NCBI RefSeq assembly: GCF_003315595.1
Contig: NZ_QNQU01000015.1
Coordinates: 62,001-126,000 of the forward strand
Direction of reading: 5' to 3'
Length of the DNA stretch: 64,000 nt
Source of the DNA: Pedobacter miscanthi
GTDB taxonomy: Bacteria; Bacteroidota; Bacteroidia; Sphingobacteriales; Sphingobacteriaceae
Positions 44,489 through 52,547 of this stretch are shown piece by piece; position 1 is the first letter of the stretch, and every line of letters starts with the position of its first letter. The notes under the pieces were generated by a model that was given only the letters and a program-made list of their open reading frames with translations, was not told the origin of the DNA and made no database searches. The position numbers were made by a program, and so were the translations under genes.

Positions 44489-45001
44489 TTATTGGGTAAA
44501 CCAACCCGAATACATAATATAATTATCAGGTAATTTATTTAATAAAGCCCTTTGCTCTTCAGTAATGGGCTTTATTTTTTTGGCAGGTGTACCTGCATAT
44601 AAGTAACCTGTTTCGCATATTGTATTCTCCAAAACCACAGCACCAGCAGCTATAATACAATATTCTTCAATAATGGCATGATCCATTACAATAGCCCCCA
44701 TCCCTATTAAAACATTATCCTGAATGGTGCAGCCATGTACTATGGCATTGTGCCCTACTGATACACGGCTACCAATATGCGTAGATGCTTTTAAGTAGGT
44801 AGCATGGATTACTGCACCATCTTGTATATTCGATTCATTTCCGATGGTAATAGCATTTACATCGCCTCTAATCACGGCATTAAACCATACCGAACATTTA
44901 TCACCAATTACCACATCACCAACGATAGTTGCATTTTCGGCAATAAAATTATCTTTTCCTATTTCAGGATATTTATCTTTTACGGGTAGTATTAAAGGCA
45001 T
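44489..45001 (-). CDS. Gamma carbonic anhydrase family protein
   Basis: A 170-residue hexapeptide-repeat protein that folds as a left-handed beta-helix and forms trimers. Imperfect repeats of the type [LIV]-G-x-x-x-x run through residues 20-140 (IVGDVVIGDKCSVWFNAVIR, VSVGHNAIVHGC). The histidines near residues 66, 83 and 88 correspond to the Zn ligands of gamma carbonic anhydrases. Many members of this branch are active carbonic anhydrases, others are acyltransferase-like (PaaY, CaiE); the sequence does not decide. It follows a convergent lipoprotein gene. Confidence 0.85.
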   Translation of the reverse strand: MPLILPVKDKYPEIGKDNFIAENATIVGDVVIGDKCSVWFNAVIRGDVNAITIGNESNIQDGAVIHATYLKASTHIGSRVSVGHNAIVHGCTIQDNVLIGMGAIVMDHAIIEEYCIIAAGAVVLENTICETGYLYAGTPAKKIKPITEEQRALLNKLPDNYIMYSGWFTQ

Positions 45002-45053
45002 AATATAATGTTAGATGGATGATGTAATATGGATAATGGGTTATAAATCGATT

Positions 45054-45111
45054 TGTCATGCTGAGCTTGTCGAAGCTTACAAACAGGTCTTCGACAGGCT
45101 CAGGCTGACAG
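45054..45111. repeat. Palindromic intergenic repeat, family C
   Basis: TGTCATGCTGAGCTTGTCGA pairs imperfectly with TCGACAGGCTCAGGCTGACA in a 58-nt hairpin with a short loop. It lies 3 nt beyond the nadB stop codon. Only one copy is in this window, but the half-word GTCATGCTGA recurs in family D. Confidence 0.7.
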
Positions 45112-45114
45112 GGG

Positions 45115-46701
45115 CTAAAAAACAGTATCTACAAGCTCCTTAGCATGTTCAGGATAATCTGTCGTGAAATGTAATCCCCTGCTTTCTTTACGTTGCATAG
45201 CCGATTTAATTACTAAATAAGCGGTTTGAATTACGTTTCTTAATTCACAAAGTTTAACAGATACCTTATTCTTTTTATAAAATTCTTCCGTTTCCTGATA
45301 AATCAGGAATAAACGGCGATGTGCCCTTTCCAAACGGAAATCGGAACGTACAATACCAACATAATCGCCCATAATTTTTTGCAGCTCCCTTAAATTATGC
45401 GTTACCAAAACATCTTCATTACTCTGGGTAACCCCTTTAGAATCCCACTCAGGAATATGATCAGGAATAACATTGCTTTTAAAGTTTTCAATCGCATCCT
45501 GGTAAATTCGGTGTGCAAAAACAGTAGCTTCTAGTAATGAGTTGGAAGCCAAACGGTTAGCACCATGTAAACCTGTTGACGAACATTCTCCGCAGGCATA
45601 TAGATTTTTGATAGAAGAACGTCCGTATTCATCCACCAGGATACCTCCACACATATAATGTGAGGCAGGTGTAACCGGGATATAATCTTTCGTCATATCA
45701 ATCCCAATTGATAAACATTTTGCATATATATTAGGAAAATGTTTTAAAATATCCGCTTTCTTACGCATTGTAATGTCCAGATACACAAAGTCATCGCCTG
45801 ATTTTTTCATTTCGTTATCTACTGCACGGGCCACAATATCGCGCGGAGCAAGCGATTTACGCTCATCATACTCCTGCATAAACTCCTCACCGTTCTTACG
45901 TCTTAAAACACCACCAAAACCCCTAACAGCCTCCGAAATAAGAAACGATGGATACTCCCCGGGATGATATAAAGCAGTTGGATGGAACTGAATAAACTCC
46001 ATATTCCTTACTTTTCCTTTTGCACGGTAAACCATCGCCATACCATCACCTGTTGCAATAACCGGATTTGTTGTAGCCGAATATACATGACCCGCACCAC
46101 CCGAAGCCATCACAGTCACATTTGCCACAATCTTTTCCACATCGTTAAGCTCTGTGTTAAAGGCATATATCCCATAACAGTTAATATCTTCGGTACGCTT
46201 ATCAACAAATTCACCCAGGTGATGCTGTGTGATCAACTCCAGTGCGAAGTAATGTGTTAATATCTCTATGTTGTTATTCTCATGTATTTCATTTAGCAAC
46301 ACCCTTTCAATCTCGTATCCGGTGATATCTTTATAGTGTAAAACACGATGTTCAGAGTGTCCACCTTCTTTAGCTAAATCGTAGAATCCTGAGTTGTCTT
46401 TATCGAAATTTATACCGTAATCAATGATCTCCTGAATACGCTGAGGCCCCTCTTTTACAACGATTTCCACAATTTTTTCATCACATAATCCATCGCCCGC
46501 AATCAGCGTATCTTCGATATGTTTTTCAAAAGAATCACCCTTATCTACCACAACTGCAACACCGCCCTGGGCGTATTTTGTGTTAGATTCGTCTTCATTC
46601 GACTTCGTAACAATTAAAACCTTACCGAATTTTGCAGCCTTAAGTGCAAAACTCAAACCCGCTATACCTGAACCGATTACCAGAAAATCTACTTTTCTCA
46701 T
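45115..46701 (-). CDS. nadB: L-aspartate oxidase
   Basis: A 528-residue flavoenzyme that oxidises L-aspartate to iminoaspartate, the first step of de novo NAD synthesis. The FAD motif VIGSGIAGLSFALKAA, the active-site blocks TKYAQGGVAVV and HPTALYHPGEYPSFLISEA, and the TGLHGANRLASNSLLE motif are all present. I chose the ATG at 46701, which starts MRKVDFLV directly before the FAD motif, instead of the one at 46713. It is divergent from nadA, the next enzyme, across a long regulatory region. Confidence 0.96.
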   Translation of the reverse strand: MRKVDFLVIGSGIAGLSFALKAAKFGKVLIVTKSNEDESNTKYAQGGVAVVVDKGDSFEKHIEDTLIAGDGLCDEKIVEIVVKEGPQRIQEIIDYGINFDKDNSGFYDLAKEGGHSEHRVLHYKDITGYEIERVLLNEIHENNNIEILTHYFALELITQHHLGEFVDKRTEDINCYGIYAFNTELNDVEKIVANVTVMASGGAGHVYSATTNPVIATGDGMAMVYRAKGKVRNMEFIQFHPTALYHPGEYPSFLISEAVRGFGGVLRRKNGEEFMQEYDERKSLAPRDIVARAVDNEMKKSGDDFVYLDITMRKKADILKHFPNIYAKCLSIGIDMTKDYIPVTPASHYMCGGILVDEYGRSSIKNLYACGECSSTGLHGANRLASNSLLEATVFAHRIYQDAIENFKSNVIPDHIPEWDSKGVTQSNEDVLVTHNLRELQKIMGDYVGIVRSDFRLERAHRRLFLIYQETEEFYKKNKVSVKLCELRNVIQTAYLVIKSAMQRKESRGLHFTTDYPEHAKELVDTVF

Positions 46702-46728
46702 TAATAAAAACATTTACTTTATCCACGA

Positions 46729-46756
46729 TGTTAACAACTAGTTGATAAATGTTAAC
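46729..46756. promoter_or_regulatory. Nested palindromes upstream of nadB
   Basis: A 10-nt palindrome CAACTAGTTG (46735-46744) is flanked by GTTAACA (46730-46736) and TGTTAAC (46750-46756), another inverted pair. It lies 28 nt ahead of the nadB start, where a repressor would act. TTATCCACG, one base off a DnaA box, is adjacent (46719-46727). Confidence 0.4.
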
Positions 46757-46956
46757 TCAATGTCTAAATTATCCTAACAAATAAATTTGAATGTTTAAAG
46801 CTACTCTAAAAACACAATTTGCCACAATCTTTTGCGCAATTTTTAAGCAGCTTTATACAAGTAATTAACTTTTTCCCCACTTATAAACAATTAACATTCC
46901 GGTATTGATAAAAATTGAGACGTTTTTCGATAAGCCTGAAAATCAAACTTATGATA

Positions 46957-46975
46957 TTAGATAAATGTAATCTAA
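46957..46975. promoter_or_regulatory. Candidate operator between nadB and nadA
   Basis: TTAGAT (46957-46962) and ATCTAA (46970-46975) form an inverted repeat with a 7-nt spacer. Together with the palindromes at 46729-46756 it makes up the only structure in the 450-nt, very AT-rich gap. The binding protein is unknown. Confidence 0.3.
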
Positions 46976-47108
46976 ATGTTAGTAAACGATTAATAACTTA
47001 TCTTAAAGAAAGAATTTTCTGAACTTGCCAACATTATTAACACACTAATAAACAAACAAGATTTATTTATTTAAAATAACTTATTAATTATTGAGACGTG
47101 GAAAGCTT

Positions 47109-47116
47109 TATCTTTG
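47109..47116 (+). promoter_or_regulatory. -7 element of nadA that decides its start
   Basis: TATCTTTG fits TAnnTTTG and ends 35 nt before the ATG at 47152. It lies inside the longer possible reading frame that starts at GTG 47098. A transcript starting about 7 nt downstream would not include the GTG, so the ATG must be the start. Confidence 0.55.
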
Positions 47117-47151
47117 ACCAACGTCAAAATTCAAAAAAGGAAAATTTTAAA

Positions 47152-48150
47152 ATGAACATAGATGTCTTAGAAGAAATCAACAAAAAAGGTTTCGCAGAAG
47201 AGGAAATTGATCCTACGCTCGATCTTTTTGCAGAGATTGAGAAATTAAAAAAGGAAAAGAATGCCATTATCCTCGCACATTATTACCAAGAACCTGACAT
47301 ACAGGATATTGCGGATTATATTGGCGATAGTTTGGGATTATCGCAGGAAGCTGCAAAAACGGATGCTGATGTAATTGTATTTGCTGGTGTGCATTTTATG
47401 GCCGAAACAGCAAAGATTTTATCGCCAAATAAAACGGTTTTATTACCTGATGTAAAGGCAGGTTGTTCATTAGCAGACAGTTGTCCGCCGCATTTGTTTA
47501 AAAAGTTTAAGGAAAAATATCCTGATCATCTGGTAATCACTTATGTAAACTGCACGGCCGAATTAAAAGCTTTAAGTGATATTGTCTGTACAAGTACCAA
47601 CGCAGTGCAGATTGTGGAAAGTTTACCGAAAGATCAAAAAATCATCTTTGGACCAGATCGTAACTTAGGTGCTTACGTTGCGAAAAAAACAGGCAGGGAT
47701 CTGGTATTGTGGAATGGTGCCTGTATGGTACACGAAATTTTTTCGCAGGAAAAAATTACAAAACTAAAAGAACGCCACCCAAATGCTAAATTTATAGCCC
47801 ACCCCGAATGTGAAGAAGTGGTTTTAAAAATGGCTGATTACATTGGTTCAACAACCGGTTTGTTAAAGTACACCATTACCAACCCGGCTACTGAATTTAT
47901 TGTGGCAACCGAAAGTGGGATTATCCACCAGATGGAAAAAGCAAATCCGACAAAAACGTTTATTCCGGCGCCACCAAATAACAGCTGTGCCTGTAACGAT
48001 TGTCCGTATATGAAAAGGAATACTTTAGAAAAACTATATTTATGTATTAAAAATGGTTTGCCCGAAGTTACTGTACCTCAACATATTATTGAACAGGCAG
48101 TTAAGCCTATACAACGGATGCTGGATATTTCGGCAGAGCTGGGGTTGTAA
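47152..48150 (+). CDS. nadA: Quinolinate synthase A
   Basis: A 332-residue [4Fe-4S] enzyme that condenses iminoaspartate with dihydroxyacetone phosphate to quinolinate. The three cysteine sites of the cluster are visible: Cys105 in KAGCSLADSCP, Cys191 in NGACMVHE, and Cys279/281/284 in SCACNDCPYM. AHYYQEPDIQDIAD and GVHFMAETAKILSP are family blocks. The frame extends upstream to a GTG at 47098, but the -7 element in that extension favours the ATG at 47152. It faces nadB, and together they make quinolinate from aspartate; nadC is not in the window. Confidence 0.96.
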   Translation: MNIDVLEEINKKGFAEEEIDPTLDLFAEIEKLKKEKNAIILAHYYQEPDIQDIADYIGDSLGLSQEAAKTDADVIVFAGVHFMAETAKILSPNKTVLLPDVKAGCSLADSCPPHLFKKFKEKYPDHLVITYVNCTAELKALSDIVCTSTNAVQIVESLPKDQKIIFGPDRNLGAYVAKKTGRDLVLWNGACMVHEIFSQEKITKLKERHPNAKFIAHPECEEVVLKMADYIGSTTGLLKYTITNPATEFIVATESGIIHQMEKANPTKTFIPAPPNNSCACNDCPYMKRNTLEKLYLCIKNGLPEVTVPQHIIEQAVKPIQRMLDISAELGL

Positions 48151-48160
48151 TAAATAAAGT

Positions 48161-48247
48161 CGTCATTGCGAGGAGGTACGACGAAGCAATCTTAAAGCGC
48201 ACGCTACCTGCGATCGTTGTAGGATTGCTTCGTGCCTCGCAATGACG
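48161..48247. repeat. Palindromic intergenic repeat, family A, copy 3
   Basis: CGTCATTGCGAGGAGG at the left pairs with CCTCGCAATGACG at the right; inner GAAGCAATCTTA pairs with AGGATTGCTTC. It starts 10 nt after the nadA stop codon and ends 13 nt before the next gene. Confidence 0.8.
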
Positions 48248-48260
48248 GAAAAATAATTAT

Positions 48261-49499
48261 ATGGAAAAAAATAACATTCTTAAAAATTACGCTGGCTTAT
48301 TGTGGCTTTTGGCGGGTATAACCGTTGGGAGCATTGTAGGCTTGATTTTTGGGAAAAGCGTTGAAAGTATTAAGCCCATGGGCGATATATTTTTAAACCT
48401 GTTGTTTACTGCCGTTATTCCATTGGTATTTTTTGCGGTTTCATCAGCCATTGCAAATATCGACAGAAGTAAAAAATTAGGGAGATTATTAACCGTAATG
48501 GTTTTGGTTTTCCTGGCTACCATACTGATTTCAGCAGTTTTGACTTTGGTAGCTACCTGGATTTTTCCGATCCATCAGCAATTGGGAAATGCAACTTTAC
48601 CTGCCGAGCCTGAAAAAATACAGTCACTTGGTGAGCAGTTGACCCAACTTTTTACTGTTGGAGAGTTTTTTGAGATCGGCAGCCGGAAAAATATGCTCGC
48701 ACTGATTATTTTTTCGGTTTTGGTTGGTTTTTCTACCCTATATGCTGAAAAAGAAGGCGAAGGATTTAAAAAGTTCCTGGTTTCGGGTAATGAAGTGATG
48801 AAAAAACTCATCATTTTGATCATGAAACTCGGTCCCATAGGTTTGGGTGCCTATTTTGCCTATCAGGTTGGAGTTTTTGGTCCACAGCTTTTTGGTACCT
48901 ACGCAAAGGCATTAGGTTTGTATTATGGAGTTGGCGCATTTTATTTTATTGTTTTTTTCACTTTATATGCTTTTGTAGCGGGCGGATTTAAAGCCATAAA
49001 AGTGTTCTGGAAAAATAATATTGTGCCTTCTTTAACCTCAATCGGAACCTGTAGCAGCATTGCCACTATTCCGGCAAATTTAGAGGGAACTACAAAAATG
49101 GGTGTGCCGGCATACATCACCAACGTAACCATTCCACTAGGATCTACATTGCATAAAGATGGCTCAAGCATTAGTTCCATTATAAAAATTGCTGTTGTTT
49201 TTGCCATCTTTGGTAAAGATTTGGTGAATGTTGATACCATTATTTTAGCTTTGGGTATTACCGTTTTGGTGAGTATAGTTGAGGGTGGAATACCAAACGG
49301 AGGTTATATTGGCGAATTATTGATGATTTCGGCTTACCAATTACCACCGGAAGCTTTGCCACCAGCGATGATTATTGGAACTTTGGTTGATCCGATGGCT
49401 ACTTTGTTAAATGCTACCGGCGACAATGTTGCGGCCATGCTGATTGCCAGGTTTACCGAAGGTAAAAATTGGATGGAAAATAAAGATTTGTCATCCTGA
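48261..49499 (+). CDS. Dicarboxylate/amino acid:cation symporter (DAACS family)
   Basis: A 412-residue inner-membrane transporter of the GltP/DctA family, which takes up glutamate, aspartate or C4-dicarboxylates with protons or sodium. Eight helices and two hairpins are expected; the hallmark serine-rich loop (SIGTCSSIATIPAN, about 255-268), the PLGSTLHKDGSS region and the GDNVAAMLIARF end (Asp and Asn in the substrate site) are intact. The last residues, LSS, and the stop codon are encoded by the left arm of a family E repeat. It lies after nadA; supply of aspartate for NAD synthesis would fit, but this is conjecture. Confidence 0.92.
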   Translation: MEKNNILKNYAGLLWLLAGITVGSIVGLIFGKSVESIKPMGDIFLNLLFTAVIPLVFFAVSSAIANIDRSKKLGRLLTVMVLVFLATILISAVLTLVATWIFPIHQQLGNATLPAEPEKIQSLGEQLTQLFTVGEFFEIGSRKNMLALIIFSVLVGFSTLYAEKEGEGFKKFLVSGNEVMKKLIILIMKLGPIGLGAYFAYQVGVFGPQLFGTYAKALGLYYGVGAFYFIVFFTLYAFVAGGFKAIKVFWKNNIVPSLTSIGTCSSIATIPANLEGTTKMGVPAYITNVTIPLGSTLHKDGSSISSIIKIAVVFAIFGKDLVNVDTIILALGITVLVSIVEGGIPNGGYIGELLMISAYQLPPEALPPAMIIGTLVDPMATLLNATGDNVAAMLIARFTEGKNWMENKDLSS

Positions 49500-49568
49500 C
49501 GAAGGGAGGATCTGTTTGTATAAAGCCCTAGCGATAAAAATCGATACAAGTTGTGCTCAGAATGACAA
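49488..49568. repeat. Palindromic repeat, family E, overlapping a gene end
   Basis: TTGTCATCCTGA (49488-49499) pairs with TCAGAATGACAA (49557-49568) at 11 of 12 positions. The left arm is read in frame as Leu-Ser-Ser-stop, closing the symporter gene. Further hairpins follow: ATAAGGGC/GCCCTTTAT (about 49591-49610) and a CCCCTTAAGGGG palindrome just before thiL. Confidence 0.65.
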
Positions 49569-49657
49569 TTCAATTTTTTAAAAATAAAAAATAAGGGCTT
49601 AGCCCTTTATAAATGTATAATTATTAATAAAAGCCCCTTAAGGGGTTTGGGGTGAAT

Positions 49658-50698
49658 ATGTTTGAAAATAAAGAGCGTACAGATATTAATGAATTAGGTG
49701 AGTTTGGGTTAATTAAACACCTGACTACTAATTTTAAAATTAAAAACGATTATTCAGTAAAAGGCGTTGGTGATGATGCAGCTGTTTTGGATGCAAAAGG
49801 AAAACAGACCTTAATTTCAACCGATTTATTGCTGGAAGGAATCCACTTTGATCTGGCTTATGTGCCATTAATGCACCTGGGTTACAAGGCAGTGCAGGTA
49901 AACCTGAGCGACATTTATGCGATGAACGGAAAAGCCAGTCAGATTACCGTTTCATTGGGTTTATCGAGTAAATTTCCTTTAGAAGCTGTTGAAGAAATTT
50001 ATAAAGGAATTGAACTGGCCTGCAATAAATATAACATCGATTTAATTGGTGGCGATACTTCTTCCAGTAAACAAGGCCTGGTGATCAGTATTACCAGTAT
50101 TGGTTATGCCGATGCCGATAAAGTAGTGTACAGAAATGGTGCGCAGGAACACGATTTGCTCTGTGTTTCAGGTGATTTAGGCGGCGCTTATTTAGGGCTT
50201 CAGATTCTGGAAAGAGAAAAATTGATCTATCTGAAAAACCCTCAAATCCAACCTGATCTGGAAGGAAAAGATTACATCATCGAAAGGCAATTGAAACCAG
50301 AAGCCAGAATGGATATTGTTGCACTTTTAGATGACCTGAACATTAAACCAACTTCTATGATCGATGTTTCAGACGGTTTAGCTTCTGAAATTTTGCATCT
50401 GGCAGAACAATCAGATAAAGGAATTACGATTTACGAGGAGAAAATTCCTTTAGACCCAATGACTTATGAAACAGCCCGTGAGTTAGGTTTAGACCCAACG
50501 GTTTGTGCTTTAAGTGGTGGCGAAGATTATGAATTATTGTTTACCATCAGCCAGGAAGATTATAAAAAACTGAAACATGATGTAGATATCACCGTGATTG
50601 GACATGTTACCGATAAAAATTCGGGCTGTAAAATGGTTTCGAAATCAGAAAAAGTACATGAGCTGAAAGCCCAGGGCTGGAATGCTTTTAATAAATAG
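49658..50698 (+). CDS. thiL: Thiamine-monophosphate kinase
   Basis: A 346-residue enzyme that phosphorylates thiamine monophosphate to thiamine pyrophosphate. The N-terminal GEFGLIKHL and GVGDDAAVLD motifs (metal and ATP site), LLLEGIHFDL, NLSDIYAMNG, GGDTSSS and the SGGEDYELLFT block near the end match ThiL. The ATG at 49658 is preferred over a GTG two codons upstream. No TPP riboswitch is recognisable in its leader, and no other thiamine gene is present in the window. Confidence 0.95.
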   Translation: MFENKERTDINELGEFGLIKHLTTNFKIKNDYSVKGVGDDAAVLDAKGKQTLISTDLLLEGIHFDLAYVPLMHLGYKAVQVNLSDIYAMNGKASQITVSLGLSSKFPLEAVEEIYKGIELACNKYNIDLIGGDTSSSKQGLVISITSIGYADADKVVYRNGAQEHDLLCVSGDLGGAYLGLQILEREKLIYLKNPQIQPDLEGKDYIIERQLKPEARMDIVALLDDLNIKPTSMIDVSDGLASEILHLAEQSDKGITIYEEKIPLDPMTYETARELGLDPTVCALSGGEDYELLFTISQEDYKKLKHDVDITVIGHVTDKNSGCKMVSKSEKVHELKAQGWNAFNK

Positions 50699-50718
50699 GA
50701 TAACTACAAATATTACGT

Positions 50719-50803
50719 CGTCATCTCGACCGGAATGCAGTGGAGCGGAGAGATCTATATCAAGATAGATTTCTCGACTCGTTGCACTTCGCTCGAAATG
50801 ACG
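50719..50803. repeat. Palindromic intergenic repeat, family B, copy 5
   Basis: An 85-nt copy with ends CGTCATCTCGA and TCGAAATGACG. It starts 20 nt after the thiL stop codon, followed 15 nt later by a family D element. Confidence 0.8.
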
Positions 50804-50818
50804 ACTTTTTTATGCGAT

Positions 50819-50884
50819 CGTCACCCTGAATTTATTTCAGGGTCTATCATGCCTAAAAGATGCTGAAATAAATTCAGCATGACG
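50819..50884. repeat. Palindromic intergenic repeat, family D, copy 2
   Basis: Two hairpins lie side by side, CCCTGAATTT/ATTTCAGGG and TGCTGAAATAAATTCAGCA, bounded by CGTCACCCTGA and TCAGCATGACG. It is the clearest copy of the family in the window. Confidence 0.75.
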
Positions 50885-50961
50885 AATTCAAACAACAACA
50901 CTATACTCCGAAAAATAAAAAATAGCAAAAAAATCGTCCTATGTTTGTCGGAAAAAATCAC

Positions 50962-50969
50962 TAACTTTG
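50962..50969 (+). promoter_or_regulatory. Orphan promoter-like element TAACTTTG
   Basis: TAACTTTG fits the -7 consensus and TTTG (50944-50947) lies 14 nt upstream. The only ATG downstream opens a two-codon frame (ATG AAG TAA at 50992), and the transcript would then meet the rmuC terminator hairpin at 51016. It may be a chance match, the relic of a lost gene, or the start of a short non-coding RNA antisense to the end of rmuC. Confidence 0.25.
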
Positions 50970-51014
50970 TAAGTTTTGGATTTTATTTTTAATGAAGTAA
51001 ATTTCTAAAAAATC

Positions 51015-51030
51015 GGGAGGCTTCGCCTCC
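51015..51030 (-). terminator. Terminator of rmuC
   Basis: GGAGGC (51016-51021) pairs with GCCTCC (51025-51030) around a 3-nt loop. On the minus strand the stem is followed by CGATTTTTT. It lies 14 nt past the rmuC stop codon. Confidence 0.75.
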
Positions 51031-51043
51031 ACTTATAGCGAAA

Positions 51044-52429
51044 CTATAAATCTTGCGTGTCGTTTAAATCCAGATATTTAGTGTCAATCTGTTTGGTAGC
51101 TTTCGCACCCAATTTTTTAATCTTTTCGGAAGTATTGGTTAAATTTCCGGCGCCTACTGATAGTTTATTTATGGCTTTATCATAAGCATCCTGTCCGTTT
51201 TTGATGTGTTTGCCTATATTTTCCATGTCGGCCACAAAACCCACGAATTTATCGTACATACTGCCGCTCAAACGTGCAATTTCCATTACGTTGCGGTTTT
51301 GGCGTTCCTGTTTCCACATGCTGGCGATGGTACGTAATGTAGCCAGTAAAGTAGATGGACTCACGATGACCACCCTTCTGTCCCACGCAAAATTGAAGAG
51401 TTCGGCATCTTTTTGAACCGCAATACTGAAGGAAGATTCGATGGGAACAAACAAGAGCACAAAATCAGGGGAATTGATTTTGTATAAATCCTGATAATTT
51501 TTTGACGACAACTCTTGAATGTGATTCTTAATCGAAGCCAGGTGCTGCTTTACATAGCCTTCACGCTCTTCATCTGTCTCTGCTGATACCGAACGTTCAT
51601 AAGCGACAAGGCTTACCTTAGCATCAACCACAAGATGTTTATCATCAGGAAGATCTATTACTACATCGGGTTGGTAGCGACCGCCTTCGGCGGATATATG
51701 CGAGGCCTGAATGCGGTATTCCTGATCGCGCACCAAACCCGAGCGTTCCAAAACCTTTTCTAAAATTACCTCACCCCAGTTCCCCTGTTTTTTACTGTCG
51801 CCTTTTAAGGCTTTAGTTAAGTTATTGGCATCTTCCTGGATCTGTTTACTTTGATCCATTAATAATGAAATTACTCCTTTTAATGTATTTCGTTCATCCG
51901 ATTCTGCTTTGTAAACCTTTTCTACCTTATCTTCGAAAGCTTTAATGTTTTCTTTTAAAGGATTGAGGATAATATCCAGATTGGTGCGGTTTTGCTCAAT
52001 AAATTTGGTCGATTTTTCTTCCAGTATTTTATTGGCGATCAGCTCGAAATCTTTATTCAGTTTTTGTTGCGACTGTTCGAAACTTACTTTCTGCTCGGCC
52101 AGTTTTTCTTTTTCGGCCAGGTAAAAAGAACGGGTACTTTCAAGTTCGCGGTTGGCATCCGCAAGCCGATCGCGTTCGGCTTGTAATTCGTCAATTAAAC
52201 GTTGCTGCTCCTGTTTAAGCAAAGTGGTAATATGTTCTTTTTCTACCGTTAAATTGGAAACGCGCTCATCGGCTTTAGCCAAACTGATCTTCAAAGATTC
52301 ATTTTCGCCTTTCATTTTTTCGAAATCTTCTACCGACACAATCGATAGTGCAGCCTGGGGTTTCTTCAATAATAAAATAATCAGAACGATTAAAATAATA
52401 GTTAGTAAAGCAATGCCAATGATCTCCAT
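51044..52429 (-). CDS. rmuC: DNA recombination protein RmuC
   Basis: A 461-residue protein. A single N-terminal membrane helix (residues 3-23) is followed by a long coiled coil (about 30-200) and the RmuC domain (about 205-430) with GNWGEVILEKVLERSGL, PDVVIDLPDDKHLVVDAKVSL and the later SPSTLLATLRTIASMW block. RmuC limits inversions and rearrangements at inverted repeats in E. coli and has a nuclease-like fold. It is monocistronic, with its own terminator. Confidence 0.95.
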   Translation of the reverse strand: MEIIGIALLTIILIVLIILLLKKPQAALSIVSVEDFEKMKGENESLKISLAKADERVSNLTVEKEHITTLLKQEQQRLIDELQAERDRLADANRELESTRSFYLAEKEKLAEQKVSFEQSQQKLNKDFELIANKILEEKSTKFIEQNRTNLDIILNPLKENIKAFEDKVEKVYKAESDERNTLKGVISLLMDQSKQIQEDANNLTKALKGDSKKQGNWGEVILEKVLERSGLVRDQEYRIQASHISAEGGRYQPDVVIDLPDDKHLVVDAKVSLVAYERSVSAETDEEREGYVKQHLASIKNHIQELSSKNYQDLYKINSPDFVLLFVPIESSFSIAVQKDAELFNFAWDRRVVIVSPSTLLATLRTIASMWKQERQNRNVMEIARLSGSMYDKFVGFVADMENIGKHIKNGQDAYDKAINKLSVGAGNLTNTSEKIKKLGAKATKQIDTKYLDLNDTQDL

Positions 52430-52547
52430 AATGATAAAAATTTTAGCAAAAATGGAGATTTAAAATAGATATACCAAAAAAAATTAGTCAACCTGAACCA
52501 GAAAAAACCGTAAAATTTTTCTATAATTGGGCATTAGTATTTTATAA

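Noticed and set aside
46702..47151. Replication origin
   Set aside because: The region is AT-rich with one near-match to a DnaA box (TTATCCACG), but no cluster of boxes and no dnaA or dnaN nearby. Regulation of nadA/nadB explains it better.
47098..47151. GTG start for nadA
   Set aside because: The -7 element at 47109-47116 lies within this stretch, and the added residues are not typical of quinolinate synthase.
49570..49657. TPP riboswitch before thiL
   Set aside because: The leader has only simple palindromes; the conserved thi-box words are not visible.
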